From: Denitromonas ohlonensis
GTDB lineage: Bacteria > Pseudomonadota > Gammaproteobacteria > Burkholderiales > Rhodocyclaceae
Direction of reading: 5' to 3'
Assembly (NCBI RefSeq): GCF_007625205.1
Contig: NZ_VMNI01000033.1
Coordinates: 1 to 62,798 of the forward strand
Length of the DNA: 62,798 bases
The notes beneath the pieces were generated by a model. That model was not told the DNA's origin, made no database searches, and worked only from the letters and a program-made list of their open reading frames with translations. Positions within the stretch are counted from its first letter, which is position 1; each line of letters opens with the position of its first letter. Positions 9,672 to 17,262 of the stretch are shown piece by piece. The translations under genes and the position numbers were made by a program.

Positions 9672-11033
9672 CTATTGGAACAGTGACAGCGCGAGGCCGA
9701 CCACCGCGCAAGCCGCGATGACCGGAATCACCCCGGCCTTGAAGCGCAGCAAGGCGACCGCCGCACCGAGGGCGATCAGCGCGGCGACGCCGTCGAAATG
9801 GCCGGCGAGACCTTCGGGCCACAGCACGTGGTAGCCAAAGAACAGCGCCAGGTTGAGCACCACGCCCACCACAGCGGCAGTGATGGCGGTGAGCGGCGCG
9901 GTGAGGCGAATCTCACCATGAGTGGATTCGACCAGCGGCCCACCCGCGAGGATGAACAAGAAGGACGGCAAGAAGGTGAACCAGGTCACCAGACACGCCG
10001 CCACCGCACCAGCAAGAAACAGCGACTCCGGCCCGAACACGGCTTTGACATAGCCGCCCACGAAGCCGACAAACGCGACGACCATGATCAGCGGACCCGG
10101 CGTAGTTTCACCCAGCGCGAGGCCGTCGATCATCTGCGTGGGGGTGAGCCAGCCGTAATGGCCCACCGCGCCCTGATACACATAAGGCAACACGGCATAG
10201 GCGCCGCCAAAGGTGAGCAGCGCGGCCTTGGTGAAGAACCAGGCCATCTGCGTGAGCGTGTGGTCCCAGCCGAGGCCGGCGATGAGCAGGCCCATCGGCA
10301 CCAGCCACAGCACCGCGCCGGTGCCCGCCACCGCCGCAAGACGTGACCAGCTGAATCGCGCATGCGCGGGCGGCGGCGTGTCGTCATCGATGAGCGCGCG
10401 GCCATAGTCGGCTCCGGCTTTGCCATGCCCGCCGCCGGCCGCAAACACCAGCGGTGCGACACGACCACCGATAACACCGATCACCGCCGCGCCCAGCACA
10501 ATCGCCGGGAACGGCACATTGAGCGCAAAGATGGCGACGAAGGACGCCCCGGCGATCGCCCACAGCACATTGTTCTTGAGCGCGCGCGAGCCAATGCGGT
10601 GCGCTGCCTGCAGCACGATGGCCGTCACCGCCGGCTTGATGCCGTAAAACAGCCCGGCCACCAGCGGTACGTCGCCAAAGGCGATGTACACCCACGACAG
10701 CCCGATGAGAATCAGCAGCGAGGGCAGCACAAACAGCGCGCCGGCCACCACCCCGCCCCAGGTCCGGTGCATGAGCCAGCCGATGTAGGTGGCGAGCTGC
10801 TGCGCCTCGGGGCCGGGCAGCACCATGCAATAGTTGAGCGCATGCAGAAAGCGCCGCTCCGACAGCCAGCGGCGGCGCTCGACCAGCTCCTGGTGCATGA
10901 TCGAAATCTGCCCGGCCGGCCCGCCAAAGCTGATGAAACCGAGCTTGAGCCAGAACAGCACGGCGTCACGAAAGCGCACCGCGGCGGGGGCATCGGCGGT
11001 GTCTTGCTCGGCCGGGGAGGTCATCTGGCTCAT
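9672..11033 (-). CDS. chrA: Chromate efflux transporter ChrA
   Basis: A 453-aa integral membrane protein of the CHR family with two homologous halves. The first half has FWLKLGFISFGGPAGQISIMH, RFLHALNYCMVLPGPEAQQLATYIGW and a GGVVAGALFVLPS segment. The second half repeats the pattern as FFTKAALLTFGGAYAVLPYV and LALGETTPGPLI. The family exports chromate across the inner membrane. Its start overlaps the chrB stop by 4 bp, and a rhodanese gene follows closely. Two-domain length is normal. Confidence 0.95.
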   Translation of the reverse strand: MSQMTSPAEQDTADAPAAVRFRDAVLFWLKLGFISFGGPAGQISIMHQELVERRRWLSERRFLHALNYCMVLPGPEAQQLATYIGWLMHRTWGGVVAGALFVLPSLLILIGLSWVYIAFGDVPLVAGLFYGIKPAVTAIVLQAAHRIGSRALKNNVLWAIAGASFVAIFALNVPFPAIVLGAAVIGVIGGRVAPLVFAAGGGHGKAGADYGRALIDDDTPPPAHARFSWSRLAAVAGTGAVLWLVPMGLLIAGLGWDHTLTQMAWFFTKAALLTFGGAYAVLPYVYQGAVGHYGWLTPTQMIDGLALGETTPGPLIMVVAFVGFVGGYVKAVFGPESLFLAGAVAACLVTWFTFLPSFLFILAGGPLVESTHGEIRLTAPLTAITAAVVGVVLNLALFFGYHVLWPEGLAGHFDGVAALIALGAAVALLRFKAGVIPVIAACAVVGLALSLFQ

Positions 11034-11971
11034 GACGCGGACGCGCCCGATTCGAAACGGGTGAGCAAGGCGTCGAACACGCCGCCGGCCGCAGCGAGCA
11101 GCGCATCGTCGTCGGCGATGCTGTCGCGCAGCCCCGCCAGAATGCTTTCCACGCCGGTCGCTTCGGGCGGCTGCACGCCGCCGACGTCGAGGTAGTGCAC
11201 CACCAGCGCCAGGCGCTTCAGAGCCGGCTGCGCAAGACCAAAACTGGTCATCAGCACCTCAAAGCTCACCTGCCCGCCCATGTGGCTGAAACGCGCGCCA
11301 TCGAAGTCGAAGCCGAGCGCGTCGTCGGGGCAGTCGGCAGGTGCGGCCAGCCACAGCAGGGTCGCGGCGGGGTCGATAAAGCGCCGGATCAACCATGCAC
11401 AGGCGAGCCGATCGACCCACGGCCGCTGACGCGTCGCCCAGCGTCGGCCCTGAAATTCGGCGATGTTGAGCGACTCGACCCGGCCGGAAACGGCGAGGGG
11501 CTCATCGGGCGACAATACCCGCGCGGTGTCGAGCTCTAGCGATTGCAAGGCGGCGTCCACCTGCCGCTGCGCTTCGCCGGGGAAGAAATCGATGGCCGCC
11601 AGCGCGGCAAACGCCTTGCGCAACTTGCGCACCTGCTTGATCGCCGCCGCCACCGTGTCGGCCGACAAGCCCTCGCGCAGCGTCGCCACCTCGCCCAGCA
11701 AGGCGGCGTAGTCGTCTCGCCGATCAAACAGGTGGGCAAACTCGGCGCCAGCAACATCTTCCACGCGCAACACATGCGCCATGCCGCCGCCCTCGCGCAC
11801 CTCGGTGGCGATGGCGTCGAGCGTAGCGGCGCAGGCGTCGCGCTTGGGCATGAGGTAGACGCCGTCGCGCAACACCGCCGCGCCAGACTGTTTCAAGCCA
11901 CGCCAGGCCCGCATCCGGACGGTGGCGTTCTCGGTGGGCAGACTGAGGATGAGTGCGAGCCATTGATTCAT
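11030..11971 (-). CDS. chrB: Chromate resistance protein ChrB (regulator/sensor)
   Basis: A 313-aa ChrB. The N-terminal part resembles the ChrB-N/PaaX-like domain (LILSLPTENATVRMRAWRGLKQSGAAVLRDGVYLMP). The C-terminal part has the ChrB signature WATRQRPWVDRLACAWLIRRFIDP and GFDFDGARFSHMGGQVSFE. In characterised systems ChrB is a chromate-responsive regulator required for high-level resistance. It is the first gene of chrB-chrA-rhodanese. A near-perfect palindrome lies 6 bp upstream of its start codon, consistent with autoregulation. Confidence 0.93.
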   Translation of the reverse strand: MNQWLALILSLPTENATVRMRAWRGLKQSGAAVLRDGVYLMPKRDACAATLDAIATEVREGGGMAHVLRVEDVAGAEFAHLFDRRDDYAALLGEVATLREGLSADTVAAAIKQVRKLRKAFAALAAIDFFPGEAQRQVDAALQSLELDTARVLSPDEPLAVSGRVESLNIAEFQGRRWATRQRPWVDRLACAWLIRRFIDPAATLLWLAAPADCPDDALGFDFDGARFSHMGGQVSFEVLMTSFGLAQPALKRLALVVHYLDVGGVQPPEATGVESILAGLRDSIADDDALLAAAGGVFDALLTRFESGASAS

Positions 11972-11976
11972 GAAAC

Positions 11977-12000
11977 AAACACTACAACCATGTAGCGTTT
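11977..12000. promoter_or_regulatory. Palindrome at chrB promoter (candidate ChrB operator)
   Basis: AAACACTACA-ACCA-TGTAGCGTTT: 10-bp arms with a single mismatch, ending 6 bp from the chrB start codon on the minus strand. Position and symmetry fit an operator. A run of A/T (TTCAATATTTATTTTC) follows and could hold the promoter. Confidence 0.6.
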
Positions 12001-12032
12001 ACTTCAATATTTATTTTCTGACAACAGACCGC

Positions 12033-12051
12033 TCAGACTGGCCTAGTCTGA
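12033..12051. promoter_or_regulatory. Perfect dyad upstream of the cupin gene
   Basis: TCAGACT-GGCCT-AGTCTGA: 7-bp perfect arms around a 5-bp spacer, in the chrB/cupin divergent region and 84 bp before the cupin start. It is not followed by a T-run, so an operator is likelier than a terminator. The cognate regulator is unknown. Confidence 0.45.
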
Positions 12052-12134
12052 AGTGACAGATCGAGACCAAGGACGATCGCCACTCTGGCGCCTCGCCTTC
12101 GCCGCCTTCCCAAAAGTCACAAGGAGCACACCCC

Positions 12135-12569
12135 ATGACCCCGACACCGATTGGCGACTTCCATGTCGCACCAACCGATCTGCCATGGAAGGTCCTGCGC
12201 GAGGGCTATCACTTCAAGCTCCTGAGAACCTGCCCTGTCACCGGCACCTGGGTCGCGCTATTTCGCACCGTGGCCGGGGCGTCGGTGCCATCGCACAAAC
12301 ACATCGGCGCAGCCGAGTACTTTGTTTTAAAGGGAAAGATCGAGATCCGGGGCGGCGCCGAACGCGGCGGCATCACGGCGAGTGCCGGCGACTACGGCTA
12401 CGAGCCGAACGGCATCATCCACGAACAAACCTATTTCCCGGAGCCCTGCGAATACCTGTTCATCAACCACGGCCCACTGCAATATCTGGACGCCGAGGGC
12501 AACACCGCCATGGTGCTCGACTGGATGGGAGTTCAAGCTAAGTGGGATGAGGCGCCGGTGGCCGAATAG
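12135..12569 (+). CDS. Cupin-domain protein (acetylacetone/dihydroxyacetophenone dioxygenase-like)
   Basis: A 144-aa single cupin. Metal ligands are apparent in [23 protein letters not shown] (His-x-His...Glu) and the second motif [10 protein letters not shown] (His). The arrangement resembles the ChrR-type cupin/2,4'-dihydroxyacetophenone dioxygenase group, which binds a divalent metal. The substrate cannot be told. AAGGAG (12121-12126) precedes the ATG. It is divergent from chrB, and its last 37 bp overlap the convergent hydrolase gene. An older family label 'anti-sigma factor ChrR' is unlikely, since no sigma gene is adjacent. Confidence 0.75.
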   Translation: MTPTPIGDFHVAPTDLPWKVLREGYHFKLLRTCPVTGTWVALFRTVAGASVPSHKHIGAAEYFVLKGKIEIRGGAERGGITASAGDYGYEPNGIIHEQTYFPEPCEYLFINHGPLQYLDAEGNTAMVLDWMGVQAKWDEAPVAE

Positions 12570-13345
12570 CCCAAGGCATAGTCACCGCTGGCCAGATACC
12601 GCTGCGCCCAGGCCGCGATCACCTCCGCCACGTAGATGGCGTCGGCGCGCTGGCTGAGCAGATGGTCGGCGCTGTCCAGACTGACGAAACTCTTGGGATG
12701 CTTGGCCCAGCCATAAATTCGGGCAGCGTTGTCGATGCCGACGATAGCGTCTTGCGGCGAGTGAAACACCAGCAAGGCTTTACGCAACCCGGCCACGGCG
12801 CGTTCGAGTTTGGCGGCTTCGATGTCATCGAGAAACTGCCGGCGAATGCGGAAGGGCCGGCCAACCAGCCGTACGACCGCCTCGCCTTCGCGCTCGATTT
12901 CGTCCCGCGCGCTTTCAAAGTGATGCGCCACATGCGCCGGATCGGCGGGTGCGCCGATGGTGCAGATCGCCCGCGCGCCCTCAATTTGCGCGGCCGCCGC
13001 GAGCACCGCCGCACCGCCGAGTGAATGGCCGATGACGATGGCGGGCTCGGCCAGCGACTGCTTCATGTAGGCGGCCGCGCCGACCAGATCCTGCACGTTG
13101 GACGAGAAGTTGGTGTTGGCAAAGTCGCCATCGCTGGCGCCCAGGCCGGTGAAGTCGAAACGCAGCACGGCAATGCCTTGCGCGGTGAGTCCCTCTGCAA
13201 TGCGCGCGGCGGCAAAGATGTCTTTGGTGCAGGTAAAGCAGTGGGCAAACAGCGCGTAGGCGCGCGGTGGCGTGTCGGGCAGATCCAGCCGAGCGGCGAG
13301 GTCGGTGCCAAAGGCGCCGGGGAAGCTGATTTTCTGGCTTTGCAT
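12533..13345 (-). CDS. Alpha/beta hydrolase
   Basis: A 270-aa alpha/beta hydrolase. [19 protein letters not shown] and [13 protein letters not shown] are near the N-terminus, the nucleophile elbow GHSLGG follows, then the acid region [14 protein letters not shown] and a histidine in [10 protein letters not shown]. This is the pattern of the hydrolase half of bifunctional hydrolase/OsmC proteins; the OsmC half is absent here and the protein ends shortly after the hydrolase fold. The 3' end overlaps the cupin gene tail-to-tail by 37 bp. Substrate unknown. Confidence 0.85.
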   Translation of the reverse strand: MQSQKISFPGAFGTDLAARLDLPDTPPRAYALFAHCFTCTKDIFAAARIAEGLTAQGIAVLRFDFTGLGASDGDFANTNFSSNVQDLVGAAAYMKQSLAEPAIVIGHSLGGAAVLAAAAQIEGARAICTIGAPADPAHVAHHFESARDEIEREGEAVVRLVGRPFRIRRQFLDDIEAAKLERAVAGLRKALLVFHSPQDAIVGIDNAARIYGWAKHPKSFVSLDSADHLLSQRADAIYVAEVIAAWAQRYLASGDYALGYSATGASSHLA

Positions 13346-13504
13346 GAGCGGCTCCGGTCAATGGCCGCACGCCACGCTGGCGGGTCAATACGCCGAGCGA
13401 ACGCGCGATACCCTCAAGAGACGGCGCAGCCCCCCGGATGATTACAGCCGATTGGCAAGGCCCTCGCGTGGCAACTCCACGGTAACTCATATGCGGCCAA
13501 AGAA

Positions 13505-13527
13505 AAACGGCCTCGATGAGGCCGTTT
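13505..13527 (-). terminator. Rho-independent terminator of amt
   Basis: AAACGGCCTC-ATC-GAGGCCGTTT hairpin followed on the minus strand by TTTTTCTTT, 22 bp past the amt stop codon. Confidence 0.85.
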
Positions 13528-13549
13528 CCTTTTCAAGCGCGCGACCGGC

Positions 13550-14752
13550 TTACCAGCTCGCATCCCGATCCGGCGTGGCCGAGATCTTGTGGATGGTGAG
13601 GTCGGCGCCTTCGTATTCTTCTTCGGCATCCAGGCGCAGGCCAGACACGGCCTTGATTGCGGCGTACACCACGTAGCCCCCAACGAACGCGAAGACCACG
13701 CCGGCCAGCGTACCAACGAGCTGGCTCATGAAGCTGACACCGCCCATGCCGCCCAGCGCGGTCGAGCCGAAAATGCCGGCCGCGATGCCGCCCCAGGCGC
13801 CGCACAGGCCGTGCAGCGGCCAGACACCGAGCACGTCGTCGATCTTCCAGCGGTTCTGGGTGAGGGTGAACATATAGACAAACATCGCACCGGCAATCGC
13901 GCCAACCGCCAATGCACCAATCGGGTGCATGAGATCGGAGCCGGCACACACGGCCACCAGGCCAGCGAGCGGGCCGTTGTGCACAAAGCCCGGGTCATTC
14001 TTGCCTACCACCAAGGCTGCAATCGTGCCGCCAACCATGGCCATGAGGGAGTTGACCGCCACCAGCCCGCTGATGCCTTCGACCGTTTGCGCGCTCATCA
14101 CGTTAAAGCCGAACCAGCCCACGGTGAGGATCCACGCGCCCAGCGCGAGGAAGGGAATGCTAGAGGGCGGGTGCGCGGAGATGGCACCGGCCTTGTTGTA
14201 GCGACCATGACGGGCGCCGAGCAGCAGCACCGCCGCCAGCGCGATCCAGCCGCCGACCGCATGCACCACGACGCTGCCGGCAAAGTCGTGGAAGGTGGCG
14301 CCAAAGCTGGATTCAAGCCAGGCCTGGAAGCCGTAGTTGCTGTTCCAGATCAGGCCTTCGAAGAAGGGATAGACCAGACCGACCAGCAGCGCGGTCGCCA
14401 CCAGCTGCGGGTAAAAACGTGCCCGCTCGGCGATGCCGCCCGAGATGATGGCCGGGATGGCGGCGGCGAAAGTCAGCAAGAAGAAGAACTTGACCAGGTC
14501 GTAGCCGCTGCGCGCGGCCAGCACATCGGCCCCCTGGAAGAAGCTGACGCCATAGGCGACGGCGTAGCCAATGAAGAAGTAGGCGATGGTGGAGACGCTG
14601 AAATCGACCAGAATCTTGACCAGCGCGTTGACCTGGTTTTTACGCCGCACGGTACCCACTTCGAGAAACGCGAAGCCGGCATGCATGGCAAGCACCATGA
14701 TGGCGCCCAACAACACGAACAGGACGTCACTGGATGTCTTGAACTGCTCCAT
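13550..14752 (-). CDS. amt: Ammonium transporter (Amt/AmtB family)
   Basis: A 400-aa inner-membrane channel for ammonium with about 11 membrane segments. Landmarks: FAFLEVGTVRRKNQVNAL, the pore-region segment DFAGSVVVHAVGGWIALAA with its conserved Asp and His, ILTVGWFGFNVMSA, and GALAVGAIAG. The C-terminus ends in the regulatory tail region (GLRLDAEEEYEGADL). I chose ATG 14752 (MEQFKTSSD) because AAAGGAG sits 8 nt upstream and the sigma-54 promoter at 14786-14802 predicts transcription from about 14776, too close for the alternative start at 14773. No glnK gene accompanies it. An NtrC site lies further upstream. Confidence 0.93.
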   Translation of the reverse strand: MEQFKTSSDVLFVLLGAIMVLAMHAGFAFLEVGTVRRKNQVNALVKILVDFSVSTIAYFFIGYAVAYGVSFFQGADVLAARSGYDLVKFFFLLTFAAAIPAIISGGIAERARFYPQLVATALLVGLVYPFFEGLIWNSNYGFQAWLESSFGATFHDFAGSVVVHAVGGWIALAAVLLLGARHGRYNKAGAISAHPPSSIPFLALGAWILTVGWFGFNVMSAQTVEGISGLVAVNSLMAMVGGTIAALVVGKNDPGFVHNGPLAGLVAVCAGSDLMHPIGALAVGAIAGAMFVYMFTLTQNRWKIDDVLGVWPLHGLCGAWGGIAAGIFGSTALGGMGGVSFMSQLVGTLAGVVFAFVGGYVVYAAIKAVSGLRLDAEEEYEGADLTIHKISATPDRDASW

Positions 14753-14785
14753 GGAAATGCTCCTTTTGCACAATAGGGGAGCATT

Positions 14786-14802
14786 TAGCAGATCACGTGC
14801 CA
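14786..14802 (-). promoter_or_regulatory. Sigma-54 promoter of amt
   Basis: On the minus strand TGGCACGTGATCTGCTA has the invariant GG and GC dinucleotides with exactly 10 bp between them, and matches all seven bases of the -24 element TGGCACG. The start site would be near 14776, about 24 nt before the ATG at 14752. Confidence 0.85.
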
Positions 14803-14864
14803 GTCTAGCTTTTAAGCAAAATCAGTTACTTACAGAATAACGCCCCAAGACAGCGCATTCCAGC

Positions 14865-14881
14865 AGCACCAATTCAGTGCA
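14865..14881. promoter_or_regulatory. NtrC-binding site upstream of amt
   Basis: AGCACC-AATTC-AGTGCA matches the NtrC consensus TGCACC-N5-GGTGCA at 10 of 12 positions and is a symmetric dyad. It starts 79 bp from the near edge of the sigma-54 element, the same distance as at glnA. A much weaker second candidate (GGCCCC-ATCAG-CGTGCA) is at 14897-14913. Confidence 0.75.
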
Positions 14882-14931
14882 TCAGGCCGCCCGCCAGGCC
14901 CCATCAGCGTGCATGCATGCCAACAAATGCG

Positions 14932-16203
14932 TCATCTCGGTGCGAGGCCCTTGGGCAGCAACACCCACATGGCACCGTTCTGTTTCATGCGCCCAGCCTC
15001 GGCGCCGGCGGCATCGCCAAAGCCCCAGAAGAAGTCGGCCCGCACGCCACCACGGATGGCGCTGCCGGTGTCTTGCGCCATCACCAGATGCCGCAGGGGC
15101 TGGTTGGTGTTGGGGCGTGTGGTGTCGAGAAACACGGGCGCGCCGAGCGGCACGGTCTGGCGATCAACCGCAATGCTGCGCTCGGCCACCAGCGGCACGC
15201 CCAGCGCCCCGATCGGACCGTCGTTGTTGTCGGGCAGCGTCCGGAAGAAGACATAGCTGGGGTTCTGATCGAGCAGCTCACGCAGGCGTGCCGGATTGGC
15301 GCGTGCCCAGCGTTGAATGCCCTGCATGGAGGCCTCCGACAACTTGAGCGCGCCCTGCTCGACCAGCCACTTGCCGATGGACTTGTAAGGGTGGCCGTTC
15401 TGGTCGGCATAGCCGATGCGCAAGTAGCTGCCGTCGGGCAGCTCAACACGGCCCGAGCCTTGCACCTGCAGAAAGAACAGCGCGATCGGGTCGTCCGCCC
15501 ACGCCAGCACCGGCGCCGGGAAGGCATCGCCCTGTGCGGTGACTTCGCGTCGCGTCCAGTAGGGCACCAGCCGGTTGCCCTCGATGCGGCCGCGCAGGCG
15601 CATCGGCTTGAGTTCCGGGTAGACGCTGGCCAGTTCGACCGAGACCATGTCTTGCGGCACGCCGTGAATCGGCCAGGCATTTTGCGCGCTGCGCTCGAGG
15701 CTGCCGCGAATCAGCGGCTCGTAATAACCGGTGACCAGCCCGCCGGTGCTGTTGTCGGCGTTGCGCACCTGCCAGGGGCGGAAATTGCGATCGAAAAACT
15801 GGCGCACCACGGCGCGCGCGGGCGCGTCGCCGAGCGCATCGGCCTGCGCGCACACGCCAGCCCACGCGGCGTCCTTGCGCAGCACGCGGCAGGAGCGCTG
15901 CCAGGCCGGCCAGGCGGCTTCCATGGCATCCGCATTCCAGCCCGGCAAGTCGGCCCAGCGGGCAGCCACCAGCCGGCCGGGGGCCACCGCCGGGCTGGCC
16001 ACCGGTGCTGACGGCGGCGTCACGGCTTGCGGCTTGGGCGCCACGGGTGCGGGCGCCGGTGCCGGCACCGGCACGGGGGTGCTTTGCGTCACCGGCGGCA
16101 CCTGCGCGCAAGGCGGACAGTCGGCCACGCGCTCGGTAGCACAGGCAGACAACAACACACATAATCCAGCCACACGAGGCCAGACGGACAGACGAAGGAA
16201 CAT
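14932..16203 (-). CDS. mltA: Membrane-bound lytic murein transglycosylase A
   Basis: A 423-aa lipoprotein. The N-terminal signal runs to lipobox LSAC (Cys at about residue 20), followed by a Pro/Ala-rich linker. The MltA domain includes VTGYYEPLIRGS, and the C-terminal 3D domain has MAQDTGSAIRGGVRADFFWGFG with the catalytic-type aspartates. The enzyme cleaves peptidoglycan glycan strands with 1,6-anhydro product, anchored in the outer membrane. I chose ATG 16203 because the signal peptide begins there; the frame remains open to 16524, but that extension is low-complexity and would bury the signal peptide. Confidence 0.9.
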   Translation of the reverse strand: MFLRLSVWPRVAGLCVLLSACATERVADCPPCAQVPPVTQSTPVPVPAPAPAPVAPKPQAVTPPSAPVASPAVAPGRLVAARWADLPGWNADAMEAAWPAWQRSCRVLRKDAAWAGVCAQADALGDAPARAVVRQFFDRNFRPWQVRNADNSTGGLVTGYYEPLIRGSLERSAQNAWPIHGVPQDMVSVELASVYPELKPMRLRGRIEGNRLVPYWTRREVTAQGDAFPAPVLAWADDPIALFFLQVQGSGRVELPDGSYLRIGYADQNGHPYKSIGKWLVEQGALKLSEASMQGIQRWARANPARLRELLDQNPSYVFFRTLPDNNDGPIGALGVPLVAERSIAVDRQTVPLGAPVFLDTTRPNTNQPLRHLVMAQDTGSAIRGGVRADFFWGFGDAAGAEAGRMKQNGAMWVLLPKGLAPR

Positions 16204-16288
16204 GGCGGACAGATCAGTTACACTCGGTCGAGCGAAGCCGGCAGTATAGCCGTGACCGCCCTTCCCCAACCTGCCACCGGAGCCTGCC

Positions 16289-16399
16289 ATGTGGGTGATC
16301 CTGCTGGAAGCCGGCGTTGCGCTGGCATTGTTACTCGTCATTGTCTGGGCCACCTGGCCACGAAAGAAGAACACATCTGATGACTCCGACATCTCCTGA
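16289..16399 (+). CDS. Small single-pass membrane protein, 36 aa
   Basis: An ATG at 16289 opens a 36-codon frame: MWVILLEAGVALALLLVIVW forms a membrane helix, followed by WPRKKNTSDDSDIS, a positively charged then acidic tail. It ends with TGA at 16397-16399, 20 nt inside the following DUF815 gene. Overlap with a real gene start and a clear helix-plus-KK topology (N-out/C-in) support a real gene, probably translationally coupled to the ATPase. There is no strong RBS. Function unknown. Confidence 0.6.
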   Translation: MWVILLEAGVALALLLVIVWATWPRKKNTSDDSDIS

Positions 16400-17255
16400 G
16401 CTGGCCGCCTTTTTTGCGCGCCTCGAAAAAACCCTGGACCGGCTCGATGCCTGGCTGCCCGCGCCGCCCGCCGCCCCCGACTGGGACAGCGCGATCGCGT
16501 TCCGCTGGCTGCGCCGCGGCGCACAGGCGCGGCTTGAGGCGATCCCCCATCCGCATCTGATCCGGGTCGAAGACCTGCAGGACGTGGCCGACCAGATCGC
16601 GCGCCTCGACGCCAACACCCGCCAGTTCGTCAAAGGGCGCCGAGCCAACAATGCGCTGCTCACGGGGGCGCGCGGCACCGGCAAGTCCTCGCTGGTCAAA
16701 GCCATGCTGGCGCGCTACGCCGACAAGGGCCTGCGCCTGATCGAGGTCGACAAGCAGGATCTGATGGACCTGCCCGAGATCGTCGAACTGGTGCGCACCC
16801 GACCCGAGCGCTTCGTGCTGTTCTGCGACGATCTGTCCTTCGAAGACGCCGAGCCGGCCTACAAGGCACTCAAGAGCGTACTCGACGGCTCGCTCGCCGC
16901 GGTGCCCGACAACGTCATCATCTACGCCACCTCCAACCGTCGCCACCTGATGCCTGAGTACCACGCCGAAAATCGCGAAGCACACAACGTCGACGGCGAG
17001 ATCCACCCCGGCGAAGCGGTCGAAGAGAAAATCTCGCTGTCCGAGCGTTTCGGGCTGTGGTTGTCTTTCTACCCTTTCAATCAGGACGCCTACCTCGATA
17101 TCGTGTGCCACTGGCTGCGCGAGTTCGGCGTGGCCAAGGCCAGGATCGACAAAGCCCGCACTGAGGCCCTGCAGTGGGCGCTGATGCGCGGCTCGCGCAG
17201 TGGTCGGGTGGCCTGGCAGTTTGCCCGCGACTACGCCGGCCGGCACGCCAAGTGA
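16380..17255 (+). CDS. DUF815 family AAA-type ATP-binding protein
   Basis: A 291-aa P-loop ATPase. After a helical N-terminus, FRWLRRGAQARLEAIPHPHLIRVEDLQ leads to the Walker A motif GARGTGKSSL (about 98-107), Walker B VLFCDDLSFE and sensor-1-like IIYATSNRRHLMPE. This is the full-length DUF815 pattern. The function is not established; it resembles AAA proteins that recruit other factors. It overlaps the 36-aa membrane protein and is followed after 7 nt by the Nudix fusion gene, suggesting an operon. Confidence 0.88.
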   Translation: MTPTSPELAAFFARLEKTLDRLDAWLPAPPAAPDWDSAIAFRWLRRGAQARLEAIPHPHLIRVEDLQDVADQIARLDANTRQFVKGRRANNALLTGARGTGKSSLVKAMLARYADKGLRLIEVDKQDLMDLPEIVELVRTRPERFVLFCDDLSFEDAEPAYKALKSVLDGSLAAVPDNVIIYATSNRRHLMPEYHAENREAHNVDGEIHPGEAVEEKISLSERFGLWLSFYPFNQDAYLDIVCHWLREFGVAKARIDKARTEALQWALMRGSRSGRVAWQFARDYAGRHAK

Positions 17256-17262
17256 GACGCGC

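Noticed and set aside
13589-14776. Plus-strand frame opposite amt
   Set aside because: Exact mirror of the transporter gene with His/Asp/Gln-rich composition; amt has clear motifs, promoter and terminator.
14897-14913. Second NtrC site upstream of amt
   Set aside because: Only the right half (CGTGCA) is good; the left half GGCCCC matches poorly. Kept as a note in the first site, not as a feature.
16204-16524. N-terminal extension of MltA up to 16524
   Set aside because: It would place the lipoprotein signal in the middle of the protein and overlap the 36-aa gene and the DUF815 start on the other strand.
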